NCBI GenBank assembly: GCA_900197615.1 | Contig: FZLR01000013.1 | Span: 1-48,907 of the forward strand | Direction: 5' to 3' | DNA length: 48,907 nt | From: Rhodospirillaceae bacterium Spongia-Bin9 | GTDB lineage: Bacteria > Pseudomonadota > Alphaproteobacteria > Bin65 | Part shown: piece by piece, positions 27,166 to 38,622 of the stretch | How positions within the stretch are numbered: position 1 is the stretch's first letter | Layout of the letters: the number at the start of each line of letters is the position of its first letter | Made by a program: the position numbers and the translations under genes | Notes under the pieces: model-generated | Told to the model about the DNA's origin: nothing | Seen by the model: only the letters and a program-made list of their open reading frames with translations | Databases searched by the model: none

Positions 27166-28512
27166 ATGGCAGTAACCGACAGAATTGCTCCGAGCATGGG
27201 CTGGAGCGCTTTTTCGAAGGCAACCGACCTGAAAAAGCGCCTGTGGTTTACGCTGGGCGCGCTGATCGTCTACCGCCTGGGCACCTATATTCCGATCCCC
27301 GGCATCGACCAGCAGATTTTTGCCGACATCTTCGCGCAGATCAACCAGGGCGGCGGCCTGCTGACGGTGCTCAGCACCTTCTCCGGCGGGGCGCTGGAGC
27401 GCATGACCATCTTTGCGCTCAACATCATGCCGTATATCTCGGCGGCGATTATTATCCAGCTGCTCACCGCCGTGTCGCCGAAGCTGGACCAGTTGAAAAA
27501 GGAAGGCGAATCCGGCCGCAAGAAGATCAACCAGTATACCCGCTACCTCACGGTATTGCTGGCGGCGGTCCAGGCCTACGGCGTTGCGGTCAGCCTCGAG
27601 GGTGCCAGTTCGAGCGCCGGCAACGCGGTGGCCAACCCGGGCATGTTCTTCCGCGCGACCGTGGTTATCACGCTGGTCGGCGGCACGATTTTCCTGATGT
27701 GGCTGGGCGAGCAGATCACCGCGCGCGGCGTCGGCAACGGCATTTCGCTGATCATCTTCGCCGGAATCGTCGCCAGCGGCCCGGCCGCGATGGCGCAACT
27801 GTTCGAGATGGGCCGCCGCGGCTCGCTCTCGGCCTTCGCCATTATCGCCTTCATCGCCATGGCGGTGCTGGTCGTGGCCTTCGTTGTGTTTATGGAACGG
27901 GCGCAACGACGAATCGTGGTGCAATATCCAAAGCGGCAGCAGGGCGCCCGCCAGATGGGCGGCGAGCAATCGCACATCCCGCTGAAGCTCAACACCGCCG
28001 GCGTGATCCCGCCGATCTTCGCCAGTTCGCTGTTGCTTCTGCCGGCGACGATTACCGGCTTTTCCGGGCAGGGCGGGCCGGAATGGCTGAATGTGGTCAA
28101 CGCGCTGATGGGGCGCGGCCAGCCGCTCTTCCTGCTCATCTATATCGGCATGATCGCCTTCTTCACCTTTTTCTACACGGCGATCGTCTTCAATCCGCAG
28201 GATACGGCGGACAATCTGCGCAAATATGGCGGCTTTATCCCGGGTATCCGGCCGGGTAAGCCGACCGCCGACTATCTCGACCATGTGCTTACCCGAATCA
28301 CCGTTGTCGGCGCGCTCTATCTGTGTGCGGTCTGCGCACTGCCCGAGGTGCTGATCACGCAATATGCGATCCCGTTTTATTTCGGCGGCACCTCGCTGCT
28401 GATCGTGGTCTCGGTGACCATGGATACCGTGTCGCAGATCCAGGGCCATATGCTGGCGCACCAGTATGAAGGGCTGATCCGGAAGTCCCGTCTGCGAGGC
28501 AGAAAATCTTGA
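27166..28512 (+). CDS. secY: Preprotein translocase subunit SecY
   Basis: A 448-residue, ten-span inner-membrane channel that works with SecE (404-592) and SecG to export proteins. KKRLWFTLGALIVYRLGTYIPIPGID covers the first span. LNIMPYISAAIIIQLLTAVSPKLDQLKKEGESGRKKINQYTR holds span 2 and the first cytosolic signature. QGHMLAHQYEGLIRKSRLRGRK ends the protein. The ATG at 27166 was chosen for MAVTDRIAPSMGWSAFSKA; earlier codons overlap rplO. Its TGA overlaps the TTG start of adk by 4 bases. Confidence 0.97.
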   Translation: MAVTDRIAPSMGWSAFSKATDLKKRLWFTLGALIVYRLGTYIPIPGIDQQIFADIFAQINQGGGLLTVLSTFSGGALERMTIFALNIMPYISAAIIIQLLTAVSPKLDQLKKEGESGRKKINQYTRYLTVLLAAVQAYGVAVSLEGASSSAGNAVANPGMFFRATVVITLVGGTIFLMWLGEQITARGVGNGISLIIFAGIVASGPAAMAQLFEMGRRGSLSAFAIIAFIAMAVLVVAFVVFMERAQRRIVVQYPKRQQGARQMGGEQSHIPLKLNTAGVIPPIFASSLLLLPATITGFSGQGGPEWLNVVNALMGRGQPLFLLIYIGMIAFFTFFYTAIVFNPQDTADNLRKYGGFIPGIRPGKPTADYLDHVLTRITVVGALYLCAVCALPEVLITQYAIPFYFGGTSLLIVVSVTMDTVSQIQGHMLAHQYEGLIRKSRLRGRKS

Positions 28513-29108
28513 ACATCATTCTTATGGGCCCGCCCGGGTGCGGCAAGGGCACCCAGGCCCAACGCCTCCAGAAAAAATACGGGATGGTTCATTTGTCGAC
28601 CGGCGACATGCTGCGTGCGGCAGCCGCGGCGGGCACCGCGGCGGGCCTGAGGGCCAAGGCGATCCTGGACCGGGGCGACCTGGTGCCCGACGATATGGTT
28701 GTCGGCATTATCGTCGATCGTATCGAGGATGCCGAAATCCGGGAAAAGGGCTTCATCCTGGACGGGTTCCCCCGCACCGTCGTCCAGGCGGAGAAGCTGG
28801 ACGATGTCCTGGCCGAAAAGCGGATCGAGATTCATCACATCATCGAGATGAGGGTCGATGAGGCTGCGCTCTTCGCGCGGATCGAAAGGCGGGCGCAGGA
28901 GAGTGCCGGCGCCCGAGCGGATGACAATGCCGAGACGCTAAAGAAGCGGATTGTCGTCTATCGGGAGCAGACCGCGCCGATCCTGCCCTACTACGCCACG
29001 TCCGGCCGTCTGGAGGCGGTCGACGGCATGGCGGGGATCGATGACGTAACGACGCAACTGGGGTCGATTCTGGAAGATAGCGCCGGATTGCAGCAGGCCG
29101 CAGATTGA
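28509..29108 (+). CDS. adk: Adenylate kinase, short-lid form
   Basis: A 199-residue cytosolic enzyme converting ATP + AMP to 2 ADP. The P-loop is GPPGCGKGT at residues 7-15, with Cys where Ala is usual. DGFPRT (85-90) is the AMP-binding signature. The lid between about 120 and 140 is short and lacks the zinc-binding cysteines of long forms. The start is TTG, overlapping the secY stop as TTGA, so translation is coupled. Its own stop codon TGA (29106-29108) lies inside the -35 box of the next promoter. Confidence 0.96.
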   Translation: MNIILMGPPGCGKGTQAQRLQKKYGMVHLSTGDMLRAAAAAGTAAGLRAKAILDRGDLVPDDMVVGIIVDRIEDAEIREKGFILDGFPRTVVQAEKLDDVLAEKRIEIHHIIEMRVDEAALFARIERRAQESAGARADDNAETLKKRIVVYREQTAPILPYYATSGRLEAVDGMAGIDDVTTQLGSILEDSAGLQQAAD

Positions 29109-29132
29109 CAGGCGACGGCAGCGGGCTATATT
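29105..29132 (+). promoter_or_regulatory. Near-consensus sigma70 promoter for the alpha group (rpsM)
   Basis: TTGACA (29105-29110, perfect -35), a 16-base spacer and TATATT (29127-29132, five of six). The -35 includes the adk stop codon. RNA would start near 29139 and leave a leader of about 124 bases before rpsM. It gives rpsM-rpsK-rpoA-rplQ a supply independent of the long spc transcript. Confidence 0.75.
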
Positions 29133-29177
29133 CGCCATGGCTCCGGGGAATATCGCCCTTTCGGGGCCCGTTGGTGT

Positions 29178-29202
29178 TTGCGCGCACCGGTTGCGCAATT
29201 TT
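29178..29202 (+). terminator. Attenuator-like hairpin in the rpsM leader
   Basis: TTGCGC (29178-29183) pairs with GCGCAA (29193-29198), followed at once by TTTT. The stem is only 6 bp, so partial termination or pausing is more likely than full termination. In E. coli the alpha-operon leader is bound by S4; rpsD is not in this cluster and I did not recognise an S4 site. Confidence 0.35.
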
Positions 29203-29262
29203 CCCGGGACGAATCCGGAAAAGTACTGAAGCGGCAGCCGCTTAGCAAGAGGAGAGCGCACC

Positions 29263-29631
29263 TTGGCGCGAATTGCTGGTGTCAATATTCCGACCGGGAA
29301 AAGGGTTGTCATCGCCCTGACCTACATCCACGGCATTGGGCAGGCTCATGCCCGCCGGATTGTCGAGACCGTGGGCGTGCCGATGGAAAAAAGGGTGAAT
29401 CAGCTTTCCGACGATGAGGTCGTGCGGATTCGCGAATCCATAGACCGGACGTTCCAGGTCGAAGGCGACCTGCGCCGCGAAACCGCGATGAACATAAAGC
29501 GGCTGATGGATCTGGGCTGCTATCGCGGCCTGCGGCACCGCAAGGGGCTGCCGGTGCGCGGCCAGCGTACGCATACCAACGCGCGCACCCGCAAGGGCAA
29601 GGCGCGGCCGATCGCCGGCAAGAAAAAGTAA
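29263..29631 (+). CDS. rpsM: 30S ribosomal protein S13
   Basis: A 122-residue head protein that contacts L5 across the subunit bridge and P-site tRNA with its tail. [26 protein letters not shown] starts it; the C-terminus [28 protein letters not shown] is complete. The start is TTG, preceded by AGAGGAGAGCG. No ATG or GTG near it gives the conserved N-terminus. First gene of the alpha group. Confidence 0.97.
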   Translation: MARIAGVNIPTGKRVVIALTYIHGIGQAHARRIVETVGVPMEKRVNQLSDDEVVRIRESIDRTFQVEGDLRRETAMNIKRLMDLGCYRGLRHRKGLPVRGQRTHTNARTRKGKARPIAGKKK

Positions 29632-29736
29632 CGACCGTCAGGCGCGCCGGTAGCGGCGCGCTTACCCGACCCGGCCTCGCCCCGGCCGAGCTGAAAGGCC
29701 GAGGGGTGTACCGGAGACAGCACGCAGGAGCAGTGG

Positions 29737-30129
29737 ATGGCAAGTCCAACGACAGGGCGGGTTCGTCGCCGCGAACGAAAGAACATCACCTCGGGCGTCG
29801 CCCATGTGAACGCATCGTTCAACAATACGATGATCACGATCACCGACGCCCAGGGCAATGCGATTTCCTGGTCATCGGCCGGTTCCCAGGGCTTCAAGGG
29901 CTCGCGGAAGTCGACGCCCTATGCGGCGCAGATCGCTGCCGAAGATGCGGGCCGCAAGGCGCAGGACCACGGCATGAAGACGCTGGAAGTCGAGGTCAAG
30001 GGGCCGGGCGGCGGCCGCGAATCCGCCCTGCGCGCCCTGCAGTCGATCGGCTTCAACATTACGGCGATCCGCGATGTAACGCCGATTCCGCATAACGGAT
30101 GCCGGCCGCGCAAGCGCCGCCGCGTCTAG
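29737..30129 (+). CDS. rpsK: 30S ribosomal protein S11
   Basis: A 130-residue platform protein near the E-site m[35 protein letters not shown] and the C-terminal [23 protein letters not shown] are the signatures. The Asn-Gly in PHNGCRP is the conserved site that becomes isoaspartate in E. coli. GCAGGAGCAG precedes the ATG. The 105-base gap from rpsM holds no clear gene. Confidence 0.97.
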   Translation: MASPTTGRVRRRERKNITSGVAHVNASFNNTMITITDAQGNAISWSSAGSQGFKGSRKSTPYAAQIAAEDAGRKAQDHGMKTLEVEVKGPGGGRESALRALQSIGFNITAIRDVTPIPHNGCRPRKRRRV

Positions 30130-30206
30130 CTGTTCCCGCTTCGGGAGCGGCGCCGCCGAACCGATCAAACGACGTGCCGGGCAGCCGGCAGCTATGGGCT
30201 TTGGGT

Positions 30207-31229
30207 ATGAACGTACAACAGAAAAACTGGACCGACATCATCAAGCCTAACGGTCTGGCGACCGAATATGGCAGCGATCCCGACCGCCGGGCGACCATAG
30301 TCGTCCAGCCGCTGGAGCGCGGTTTCGGCCTGACCCTGGGCAATGCCCTGCGCCGGGTGCTGCTGTCCTCGCTGCAGGGCGCGGCGGTGACGTCGATCCA
30401 GATCGAGGGCGTGCTGCACGAATTTTCGTCGATTCCGGGCGTACTTGAGGATGTGACCGATATCGTGCTGAACGTGAAGGCGCTGGCCCTGCGCATGCAC
30501 GGCGTGTCGGCGCGGCGTCTGTCGCTGCGCGCCCGGGGGCCCGGCGCGATAACCGCGAGCCAGATCGAAGGTGTCCACGACGTCGACATCCTGAACCCCG
30601 ACCATGTGCTGATGCATCTCGATGAGGAAATCGAGGTTGTCATGGAGATGACTGTCGAGAGCGGCAAGGGCTATGTCCCGGCGGTCCAGAACCGCGCCGA
30701 GGACTCGCCGATCGGCCTGATTCCCGTCGATGCCATTTTCAGCCCGGTCAAGAAGGTGTCGTACAAGGTCGAGAACGCGCGGGTCGGCCAAGTGACCGAC
30801 CTCGACAAGCTGTCCCTGACCGTCGAAACCAACGGTGCGGTGTCTCCGGAAGATTCCGTCGCCCTGGCGGCGCGCATCCTGCAGGACCAGCTTCAGCTCT
30901 TCATCAACTTCGAAGAGCCGAAACAGATCGTCCGGGAAGAGACGGAAGGCGACCTGCCGTTCAACCGGAACCTGCTGCGCAAGGTAGACGAGCTGGAACT
31001 GTCCGTCCGTTCGGCGAACTGCCTGAAGAACGACAACATCATCTACATTGGCGACCTTGTGCAGAAGACCGAGACGGAAATGCTGCGCACGCCGAACTTC
31101 GGCCGCAAATCCCTGAACGAGATCAAGGAAGTGCTGTCGCAGATGGGGCTGGCCCTGGGCATGGAAATCCTCGACTGGCCGCCGGAAAATATCGAAGACC
31201 TCGCCCGCAAGCTGGAAGAGCCGTACTAG
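30207..31229 (+). CDS. rpoA: DNA-directed RNA polymerase subunit alpha
   Basis: A 340-residue subunit whose dimer is the scaffold for core assembly. The N-terminal domain is about 1-235 and includes [27 protein letters not shown]. The C-terminal domain is about 255-330 and includes [44 protein letters not shown], where the Arg of SVRSANC corresponds to the UP-element-binding Arg of E. coli. The ATG at 30207 matches [15 protein letters not shown]; upstream frame overlaps rpsK and is not conserved. Confidence 0.98.
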   Translation: MNVQQKNWTDIIKPNGLATEYGSDPDRRATIVVQPLERGFGLTLGNALRRVLLSSLQGAAVTSIQIEGVLHEFSSIPGVLEDVTDIVLNVKALALRMHGVSARRLSLRARGPGAITASQIEGVHDVDILNPDHVLMHLDEEIEVVMEMTVESGKGYVPAVQNRAEDSPIGLIPVDAIFSPVKKVSYKVENARVGQVTDLDKLSLTVETNGAVSPEDSVALAARILQDQLQLFINFEEPKQIVREETEGDLPFNRNLLRKVDELELSVRSANCLKNDNIIYIGDLVQKTETEMLRTPNFGRKSLNEIKEVLSQMGLALGMEILDWPPENIEDLARKLEEPY

Positions 31230-31320
31230 GCCAGATCGCGCCGAGGCATGCCGCGTCCGCCTCCGGCCAGCCGGGGGCAAGATAAAATCGGCCGCTTGAG
31301 GCCACCCTGGAGTTGGAACC

Positions 31321-31746
31321 ATGCGCCACAGACTAAGCGGACGGAAGCTGAACCGGACGAGCAGTCACCGCAAGGCCATGTTCGCCAATATGGCGGCGGC
31401 TCTGATCAAGCATGAGCAGATCAAGACCACCCTGCCCAAGGCGAAGGACCTGCGTGGCGTTACCGACCGGCTGATTACCCTCGGCAAGCGCGGCGATCTG
31501 CACGCGCGGCGCCAGGCCCTGTCGGTCCTGAAAGACCGGGCGCTGACCGAAAAGCTGTTCGGGACGCTGGCCGGGCGCTACGCGGCGCGCCGCGGCGGCT
31601 ACACCAGGGTGCTGCGCGCCGGCTTCCGCTATGGCGATTCGGCCCCGATGGCGGTTATCGAACTGGTCGACCGCGATCCCGAGGCCAAGGGCCAGGATAG
31701 CGGCCCGACCCCGGATGCCGAAGCGGCGGAGCCGGAAGAGAGCTAG
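31321..31746 (+). CDS. rplQ: 50S ribosomal protein L17
   Basis: A 141-residue protein at the bottom of the large subunit. [42 protein letters not shown] is a near-perfect family N-terminus, and [26 protein letters not shown] the conserved end. The last 20 residues are an acidic tail. CTGGAGTTGGAACC precedes the ATG. Last ribosomal gene; no clear terminator was found in the 54 bases before rarA. Confidence 0.97.
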   Translation: MRHRLSGRKLNRTSSHRKAMFANMAAALIKHEQIKTTLPKAKDLRGVTDRLITLGKRGDLHARRQALSVLKDRALTEKLFGTLAGRYAARRGGYTRVLRAGFRYGDSAPMAVIELVDRDPEAKGQDSGPTPDAEAAEPEES

Positions 31747-31800
31747 GCGCCTCGGCGGCGAACCGTTCCGGAGCGGCCGGGCCGCCGCTGCCCTGGCGGG

Positions 31801-33159
31801 ATGAAGAGCATGGCGCTCAGCGCGACGCCGCAGATCGCCCCTGGATTGTTCGAAAGTCACGCACCCCGGCCGCTGGCCGACCGGCTGCGGCCGGAACGGC
31901 TGGAAGATGTCGTCGGTCAGGATCACCTGATCGGCCCGGAGGCGCCGATCGGCCGGATGCTGGCCGCAGATGCGCTCGTGTCGCATATCCTGTGGGGGCC
32001 GCCGGGTACCGGCAAGACGACCATCGCGAGGCTAGCGGCCGAGCGCACCGCGCTCCAATTCGAGCCCGTCTCTGCGGTTTTTTCCGGCGTTGCCGAGTTG
32101 CGCAAGATCTTCGACGCCGCCCGCGGGCGCCGGGCCGGCGGGCAGGGCACCCTGCTGTTTGTCGACGAAATCCACCGCTTCAACCGGGCCCAGCAGGATG
32201 CCTTCCTGCCGGTCGTCGAGGACGGCACGGTCATCCTGGTCGGCGCGACGACCGAAAACCCGTCGTTCGAGCTCAATCCGGCGCTGCTGTCCCGCTGCCA
32301 GGTGATGGTGTTGAACCGATTGGACGACGCGGCGCTCGAAGCCTTGCTGGCGCGGGCCGAGGCGCTGGAGAAGCGTCCATCGGGGCTGACGCCGGAAGCG
32401 CGCAACGCGCTCAAGGCGATGGCGGACGGCGACGGGCGCTATCTCCTCAACATGACCGAGGCTATCCGGGCCGCCGGCCCGGGCGGAGAAATCGATACGG
32501 CGGCCCTTGCTGCGCTCGTTCAGCGCCGGGCGCCGCTCTACGACAAAGGGCAGGAGAGCCACTACAATCTGATCAGTGCGCTGCACAAGAGCCTGCGCGG
32601 CTCGGACTGCGACGCCAGCTTGTACTGGCTCGCCCGGATGCTCACCGGCGGCGAGGACCCGCACTATATCGCCCGGCGGCTGACCCGTTTCGCCGTCGAG
32701 GATGTCGGTCTTGCCGAACCCAACGCGCTTACCCAGGCCATAGCGGCGTGGCAGGCCTTCGAGCGGATCGGCTCGCCCGAGGGCGAACTGGCGCTCGCCC
32801 AGCTGGTCATCTATCTCGCGACTGCGCCGAAATCGAACGCGGCCTATAAGGCCCTGGGCGCAGCGATGCAGAGCGCCCGCACAACCGGCTCGCTCGCCCC
32901 GCCGAAGCATATCCTCAACGCGCCGACGCGCTTGATGAAGGATCTGGGCTATGGCGCGGACTATGCCTACGACCATGACGTAGAGGACGGTTTCTCCGGC
33001 CAGAACTATTTTCCCGACGGCTTGGCGCGGCAGGCCTATTACAGTCCGGTCGAGCGCGGCTTCGAACGCGATATCCGCAAGCGGTTGGATTACTGGGAGC
33101 GCCTTCGGGAGCGCCGGACTCAGGCCGGCAAGCCTGTCCCGGAAGACGCTGACGGATGA
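31801..33159 (+). CDS. rarA: Replication-associated recombination protein A (AAA+ ATPase)
   Basis: A 452-residue MgsA/RarA/WRNIP1-family ATPase that acts at stalled replication forks. The Walker A is GPPGTGKTT at residues 66-74, Walker B LLFVDEIHRF (118-127), sensor 1 GATTENPSFEL and sensor region LSRCQVMVL. The C-terminal tetramerisation part includes DKGQESHYNLISALHKSLRGSD and FSGQNYFPDGL, both diagnostic. The start could be 31801 or the second Met at 31810. Location right after rplQ is common in alphaproteobacteria, though often with a degP-like gene between. Confidence 0.95.
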   Translation: MKSMALSATPQIAPGLFESHAPRPLADRLRPERLEDVVGQDHLIGPEAPIGRMLAADALVSHILWGPPGTGKTTIARLAAERTALQFEPVSAVFSGVAELRKIFDAARGRRAGGQGTLLFVDEIHRFNRAQQDAFLPVVEDGTVILVGATTENPSFELNPALLSRCQVMVLNRLDDAALEALLARAEALEKRPSGLTPEARNALKAMADGDGRYLLNMTEAIRAAGPGGEIDTAALAALVQRRAPLYDKGQESHYNLISALHKSLRGSDCDASLYWLARMLTGGEDPHYIARRLTRFAVEDVGLAEPNALTQAIAAWQAFERIGSPEGELALAQLVIYLATAPKSNAAYKALGAAMQSARTTGSLAPPKHILNAPTRLMKDLGYGADYAYDHDVEDGFSGQNYFPDGLARQAYYSPVERGFERDIRKRLDYWERLRERRTQAGKPVPEDADG

Positions 33160-33248
33160 GTGTCCTGCTTTCAGCCTCCGTTGCCGCCGCGGAGCCTGTC
33201 CATCGGTCCGGGCTGCCGGCAGGCCGCCCCGTGTCCAACTGAAAATCG

Positions 33249-34268
33249 ATGCCTGTATCCCACCACACCGTTGCGGAAACGGACAGCGACCAGCGGCTCG
33301 ATCGCTGGTTCAGGCAGAAATTTCCGACGCTCGGCCACGGCCGACTGGAGAAACTGTTGCGCACCGGCCAGGTTCGGGTCGACGGCAAACGGGTGAAAGC
33401 CGGGCACAGGCTCGCTCCCGGCGCGGTGATCCGGGTTCCGCCGTTGGACTCCGCGTTGCAGGATGCGGCCGCAGCGAAACGCCCGAAGGAAGGTCCGGCC
33501 GGATCGACGAAGGAAGACCGGGAGTTCCTCGAGTCGATCGCACTGTACCGGGATGACGCCATTCTCGTCCTGAACAAGCCGGCGGGACTGCCGGTCCAGG
33601 GCGGCTCCGGACAGAGACGCCATCTCGACGGCATGCTGCAGAGCCTGACACGCTCCGGCGAACCGCCGCGCCTGGTGCATCGGCTCGACAAGGATACCAG
33701 CGGCGTCGTCGCCGTCGGCCTCACGCGGCAGGCGACATCGGCACTGGCTGCGGCGTTTCGCGGGCGCGAGGTACGCAAGCTGTACTGGGCAGTCACGGTC
33801 GGCACGCCGGCGCGGCGGCGCGGTTTCATCGATCTGGCGCTGGCCAGGCGCAGCGGCCCGGCCGGCGAGCGGGCCGTCGTCGGGCAAGACGCCGAGACCG
33901 GCAGGAAAGCCGATGACGCCCGTGCCGCGCGAACCCGTTATGCAGTCATCGACCATGCCGGAAACCAGGTGACCTGGCTTGCGCTCATGCCGCTGACGGG
34001 CCGGACCCACCAGTTGCGCGCGCATTGCCCGGCGATCGGCGCGCCCATTCTCGGCGACGGCAAGTATGGCGGCAGCGGCGCGTTCGTCGCCGGCCTGCCG
34101 CGCCAGGTTCATCTGCATGCACAGCGCCTGATCGCGCCGCATCCGGCAGGCGGTTGGATCGATGTAGAAGCCGCGTTGCCGCCCCATATGTCCGAGACGT
34201 TCGAGGCGCTGGGCTTCGACCTGCGCGCCGACACCGATCCTTTCGGTCTCGGCGCGGTCGGAAAGTAA
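33249..34268 (+). CDS. rluC: RluA-family 23S rRNA pseudouridine synthase (RluC/RluD-like)
   Basis: A 339-residue enzyme that isomerises uridines in rRNA. An S4-like RNA-binding domain covers about residues 15-62 (RLDRWFRQKFPTLGHGRLEKLLRTGQVRVDG). The catalytic domain includes LVLNKPAGLPVQGG and RLVHRLDKDTSGVV with catalytic Asp148. TGRTHQLRAHCPAIGAPILGD closes the fold. Whether it is RluC or RluD cannot be settled by eye; the neighbourhood rarA to atp12 is the usual place of the alphaproteobacterial RluC. Followed 14 bases later by the AsmA gene. Confidence 0.88.
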   Translation: MPVSHHTVAETDSDQRLDRWFRQKFPTLGHGRLEKLLRTGQVRVDGKRVKAGHRLAPGAVIRVPPLDSALQDAAAAKRPKEGPAGSTKEDREFLESIALYRDDAILVLNKPAGLPVQGGSGQRRHLDGMLQSLTRSGEPPRLVHRLDKDTSGVVAVGLTRQATSALAAAFRGREVRKLYWAVTVGTPARRRGFIDLALARRSGPAGERAVVGQDAETGRKADDARAARTRYAVIDHAGNQVTWLALMPLTGRTHQLRAHCPAIGAPILGDGKYGGSGAFVAGLPRQVHLHAQRLIAPHPAGGWIDVEAALPPHMSETFEALGFDLRADTDPFGLGAVGK

Positions 34269-34282
34269 TCCGGAGGGGCGCG

Positions 34283-36097
34283 ATGGGCTGGATTCTGCGC
34301 GGTGTAATCGGTTTGGCGGTTGTCGCGATCCTTGTCCTCGTCGTCGCAATTGTCGTCGTCGGCACAACCGATTTCACGGCCTACCGCACCGACATCGCCG
34401 CCGCTGTGGAGAATGCGACCGGCCGAAAGGTCTCGATCGGCGGTCGGATCGAGCAGAGTATTCTGACATCGTCGCCGTCCGTTGCGCTGACCGATCTGGC
34501 CGTCGCCAACACGGATTGGGGCTCGCGGCCGCAGATGTTGACCGCAAAGCGCGCCGAAATCGAAATCGCCCTGCTGCCGCTGATCGGCGGCGCAATCAAG
34601 GTGACGCGCTTCCGGTTGACCGGCGCGGACCTGCTGCTCGAGACGAACGCCGAAGGCGCGGCGAACTGGCTGTTTACCGGACAGGCCGGCAAGGATTCAC
34701 GGACGCCGTCCGCGACGGCCGACAAGGATGGGTCTTCGGCGACGCCCGTAATTCCGCGGTTGAAGCGTGTCCGGATCGACGATTCGCTCGTGACATTCCG
34801 CGACGGCCGCAGTGGCCTGGTCAGCAGGTTGCGGATCGAAAAGGTCGCTGCGCGGGCGCCGACCTTCGAGAGCGTCATCGCCTTCAAGGCCAGCGGCGCC
34901 TACAATGGCCTGGCCATGGCGGCGGAAGGCACGCTCGGCCAGTTGGACGCCTTGTTCCGGCGTGTCGAAAAATACCCGGTGGCTGCCACGCTGCGCTTCG
35001 GCCGGAGCCGGTTGCGGGCGTCCGGCACGGCCGATCTTTCCGGCCCCCTGCCGAATATCGCCGGCAGCGTGGAAGCAGAGCTGCTTGATCTGGACGAAAT
35101 CGCCGCGGCGACCGGCAAGGGCGGCAAACCGGCCGCGCAGAAGCAGAAGGGTGCAGTCGCCCTGTTCCCGAGAGATGAACTGCCGCTCGGCATTCTCGGC
35201 CTCTTCAACGGCAACCTGAAAGTCGGGATGAAACGGCTGGTCTTCGCGCGGAACCCATTCGACGACATGCGGGCCGAGATCGTTCTTCGGGACGGGCGGA
35301 TGGACATGCGTAATTTCGCGAGCCGGCTGGCAAAGGGCCGGGTCGCCGGCACTCTGCGGCTCGACATCGGGAGCCGGACGCCAAAGTTCGCCGCCGATCT
35401 GCGGGCGTCAGGAATTTCGTCCGGCGTGGTGCTCCGGCAGGCGCTCGGCGAAGCGCCGGTCGACGCTTCCGTCGCGGTCCGCGCGCAGGTCTCGGGCGCG
35501 GGCCGGTCGGCCCATGACATCGCCTCGACCCTGAAAGGGCCGGTTACGGTCACGGTCGGCAAGGGGCCGGTCGCCAACCGCTTTTTCGACATCGCCACGA
35601 CCGATCTGCTGAAACTGCTGGCCCAGAAACCCGGCAGGCTGGCGGTCGTCTGCGGCGCGTTCGCGTTACGTTTCGACGGCCGCGGCGTGGGCCGCGGCAA
35701 ACATCTCGTCCTCGATACCAACCGGGTAACCTTCTATGGCCGGGGTGCCATCGACCTGGCGCGCGAATCGCTGGATTTCCGCTTCGTGCCTGCCGGCAAG
35801 GGTGTCAGCCTGACCCGGTTTGCGAGCCTTCTCCCGATCGCGATTACCGGCCCGCTCGCCCGCCCGGCCGTGGCGATAGAAGCGACGGCCGTCCCGAAAC
35901 GGGTGGCGAGCGAACTGCTCGGCTTCGTCACCCGGCCCTTCAAGGCTGCGGGCGGCAAGAACGCACCGCGCCAGGGATGCGGCGCGCGAAAGGCGCAAGC
36001 GAAAGCCGGCGCCAAGGCAAATCCGCGGTCCAAAGCCAAATCGGGCGCGAGAAAGCTGCTGGACGACCTGCGCAAGATCGATCCGTTCGGCGAATGA
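34283..36097 (+). CDS. AsmA-family envelope protein
   Basis: A 604-residue protein with one N-terminal membrane span (about residues 4-27, LRGVIGLAVVAILVLVVAIVVV) and a large periplasmic part. AsmA-type features are the early repeat-like segments TDFTAYRTDIAAAVENATGRKVSIGGRIE and SVALTDLAVAN. A C-terminal half contains GRGAIDLARESLDFRFVPAGKG. The family is linked to outer-membrane assembly and lipid transport between membranes. The last 40 residues are very basic (Lys/Arg/Ala). CGGAGGGG precedes the ATG at 34283. Its stop overlaps the next start as ATGA. Confidence 0.8.
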   Translation: MGWILRGVIGLAVVAILVLVVAIVVVGTTDFTAYRTDIAAAVENATGRKVSIGGRIEQSILTSSPSVALTDLAVANTDWGSRPQMLTAKRAEIEIALLPLIGGAIKVTRFRLTGADLLLETNAEGAANWLFTGQAGKDSRTPSATADKDGSSATPVIPRLKRVRIDDSLVTFRDGRSGLVSRLRIEKVAARAPTFESVIAFKASGAYNGLAMAAEGTLGQLDALFRRVEKYPVAATLRFGRSRLRASGTADLSGPLPNIAGSVEAELLDLDEIAAATGKGGKPAAQKQKGAVALFPRDELPLGILGLFNGNLKVGMKRLVFARNPFDDMRAEIVLRDGRMDMRNFASRLAKGRVAGTLRLDIGSRTPKFAADLRASGISSGVVLRQALGEAPVDASVAVRAQVSGAGRSAHDIASTLKGPVTVTVGKGPVANRFFDIATTDLLKLLAQKPGRLAVVCGAFALRFDGRGVGRGKHLVLDTNRVTFYGRGAIDLARESLDFRFVPAGKGVSLTRFASLLPIAITGPLARPAVAIEATAVPKRVASELLGFVTRPFKAAGGKNAPRQGCGARKAQAKAGAKANPRSKAKSGARKLLDDLRKIDPFGE

Positions 36098-36789
36098 AGC
36101 GGTTCTACACGGCAGTCGCCGTCGAGGCGTTCGAAGACGGTTTCGGCATCTTGCTGGACGGCCGGCCGGTGCGGACGCCGGGCCGCGCCCCGGTGCGGGT
36201 TGCCTCCAAAGCGCTCGCCGAAGCGCTGCGCGACGAGTGGGCGGCGCAGGGCGAAAGGATCGATCCGATTTCGATGCCGCTCACCCAGCTTACCAACACG
36301 GCCATCGACCTGACTGCGGAACGGCGCCGCGAAACCGTCGCCGAACTTGTGGGCTACGGCGAGACCGACCTGCTGTGCTACCGCGCCGACCGGCCGCAGA
36401 GCCTTGTCGAGCGGCAGGAAGCCTCGTGGCAGCCCCTGCTGGACTGGTTGGACCGCCGTCACGGCATCGCCCTTCGGGTCTATATCGGCATTCTCCACCA
36501 ACCCCAGGATCCGCGTGCCATAGCGCGCCTGGAGCATGTCGTCGGCGCCTGTGACGATTTCGAGTTGACGGCGCTGCATATGGGCGTGACAAGCGCCGGC
36601 TCCGTCGCGATCGGCCTCGCCACGGTCGCGGGCCATATAACCGCAGAGGAAGCAGCGGACGCCGCTTTTCTGGACGACCGCTACCAGATCGAGCACTGGG
36701 GCGCCGATGCCGATGCCGAAGCGCGCCTGGCACCGGGCCGAGCCGATATCGCCCTGGCGTGGCGGTTTGCGGCGCTGCTCCGGACCTGA
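36094..36789 (+). CDS. Atp12-family F1-ATPase assembly chaperone
   Basis: A 231-residue protein homologous to mitochondrial Atp12, which binds the free alpha subunit of F1-ATPase during assembly. This family is typical of alphaproteobacteria and mitochondria. Seen: [38 protein letters not shown], the signature [23 protein letters not shown] and [12 protein letters not shown]. The ATG overlaps the AsmA stop by 4 bases, implying coupled translation. It is normally found near rluC, as here. Confidence 0.9.
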   Translation: MKRFYTAVAVEAFEDGFGILLDGRPVRTPGRAPVRVASKALAEALRDEWAAQGERIDPISMPLTQLTNTAIDLTAERRRETVAELVGYGETDLLCYRADRPQSLVERQEASWQPLLDWLDRRHGIALRVYIGILHQPQDPRAIARLEHVVGACDDFELTALHMGVTSAGSVAIGLATVAGHITAEEAADAAFLDDRYQIEHWGADADAEARLAPGRADIALAWRFAALLRT

Positions 36790-36884
36790 CCGAACTGCCG
36801 GCGGCGGGCGCAACGGACTGGCCTCGATCCGGGCGGAGTGCTAATCCCGCTAACGGGTTTACCGGAAGCGGCCGGGAGGCGGGC

Positions 36885-38417
<1,533 letters not shown>

Positions 38418-38622
38418 AGCGGCCGAGAAAAGGCCGCCGCAACCTTCTGAACGCCTTGTCGATGCCGGGATTGGCCGATATCGACTTCGACCCGCCGCGG
38501 GCTCGCATCGAAAGCAAAGCGGCCGATCCCGATACATCGGTCGCCGAGGCGACCGGTCCCCGGTCCGGCACCGGACAAGGGCGGCCGGGTAGCGCTATCG
38601 AGTGACCGTCCCTGAGGCGGCG

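Noticed and set aside
31747-31800. Expected rpmJ or terminator near the end of the spc/alpha series
   Set aside because: No L36 coding sequence was found after secY or rplQ, and the only stem after rplQ is weak with no T-run. Absence of rpmJ here is normal for Alphaproteobacteria.
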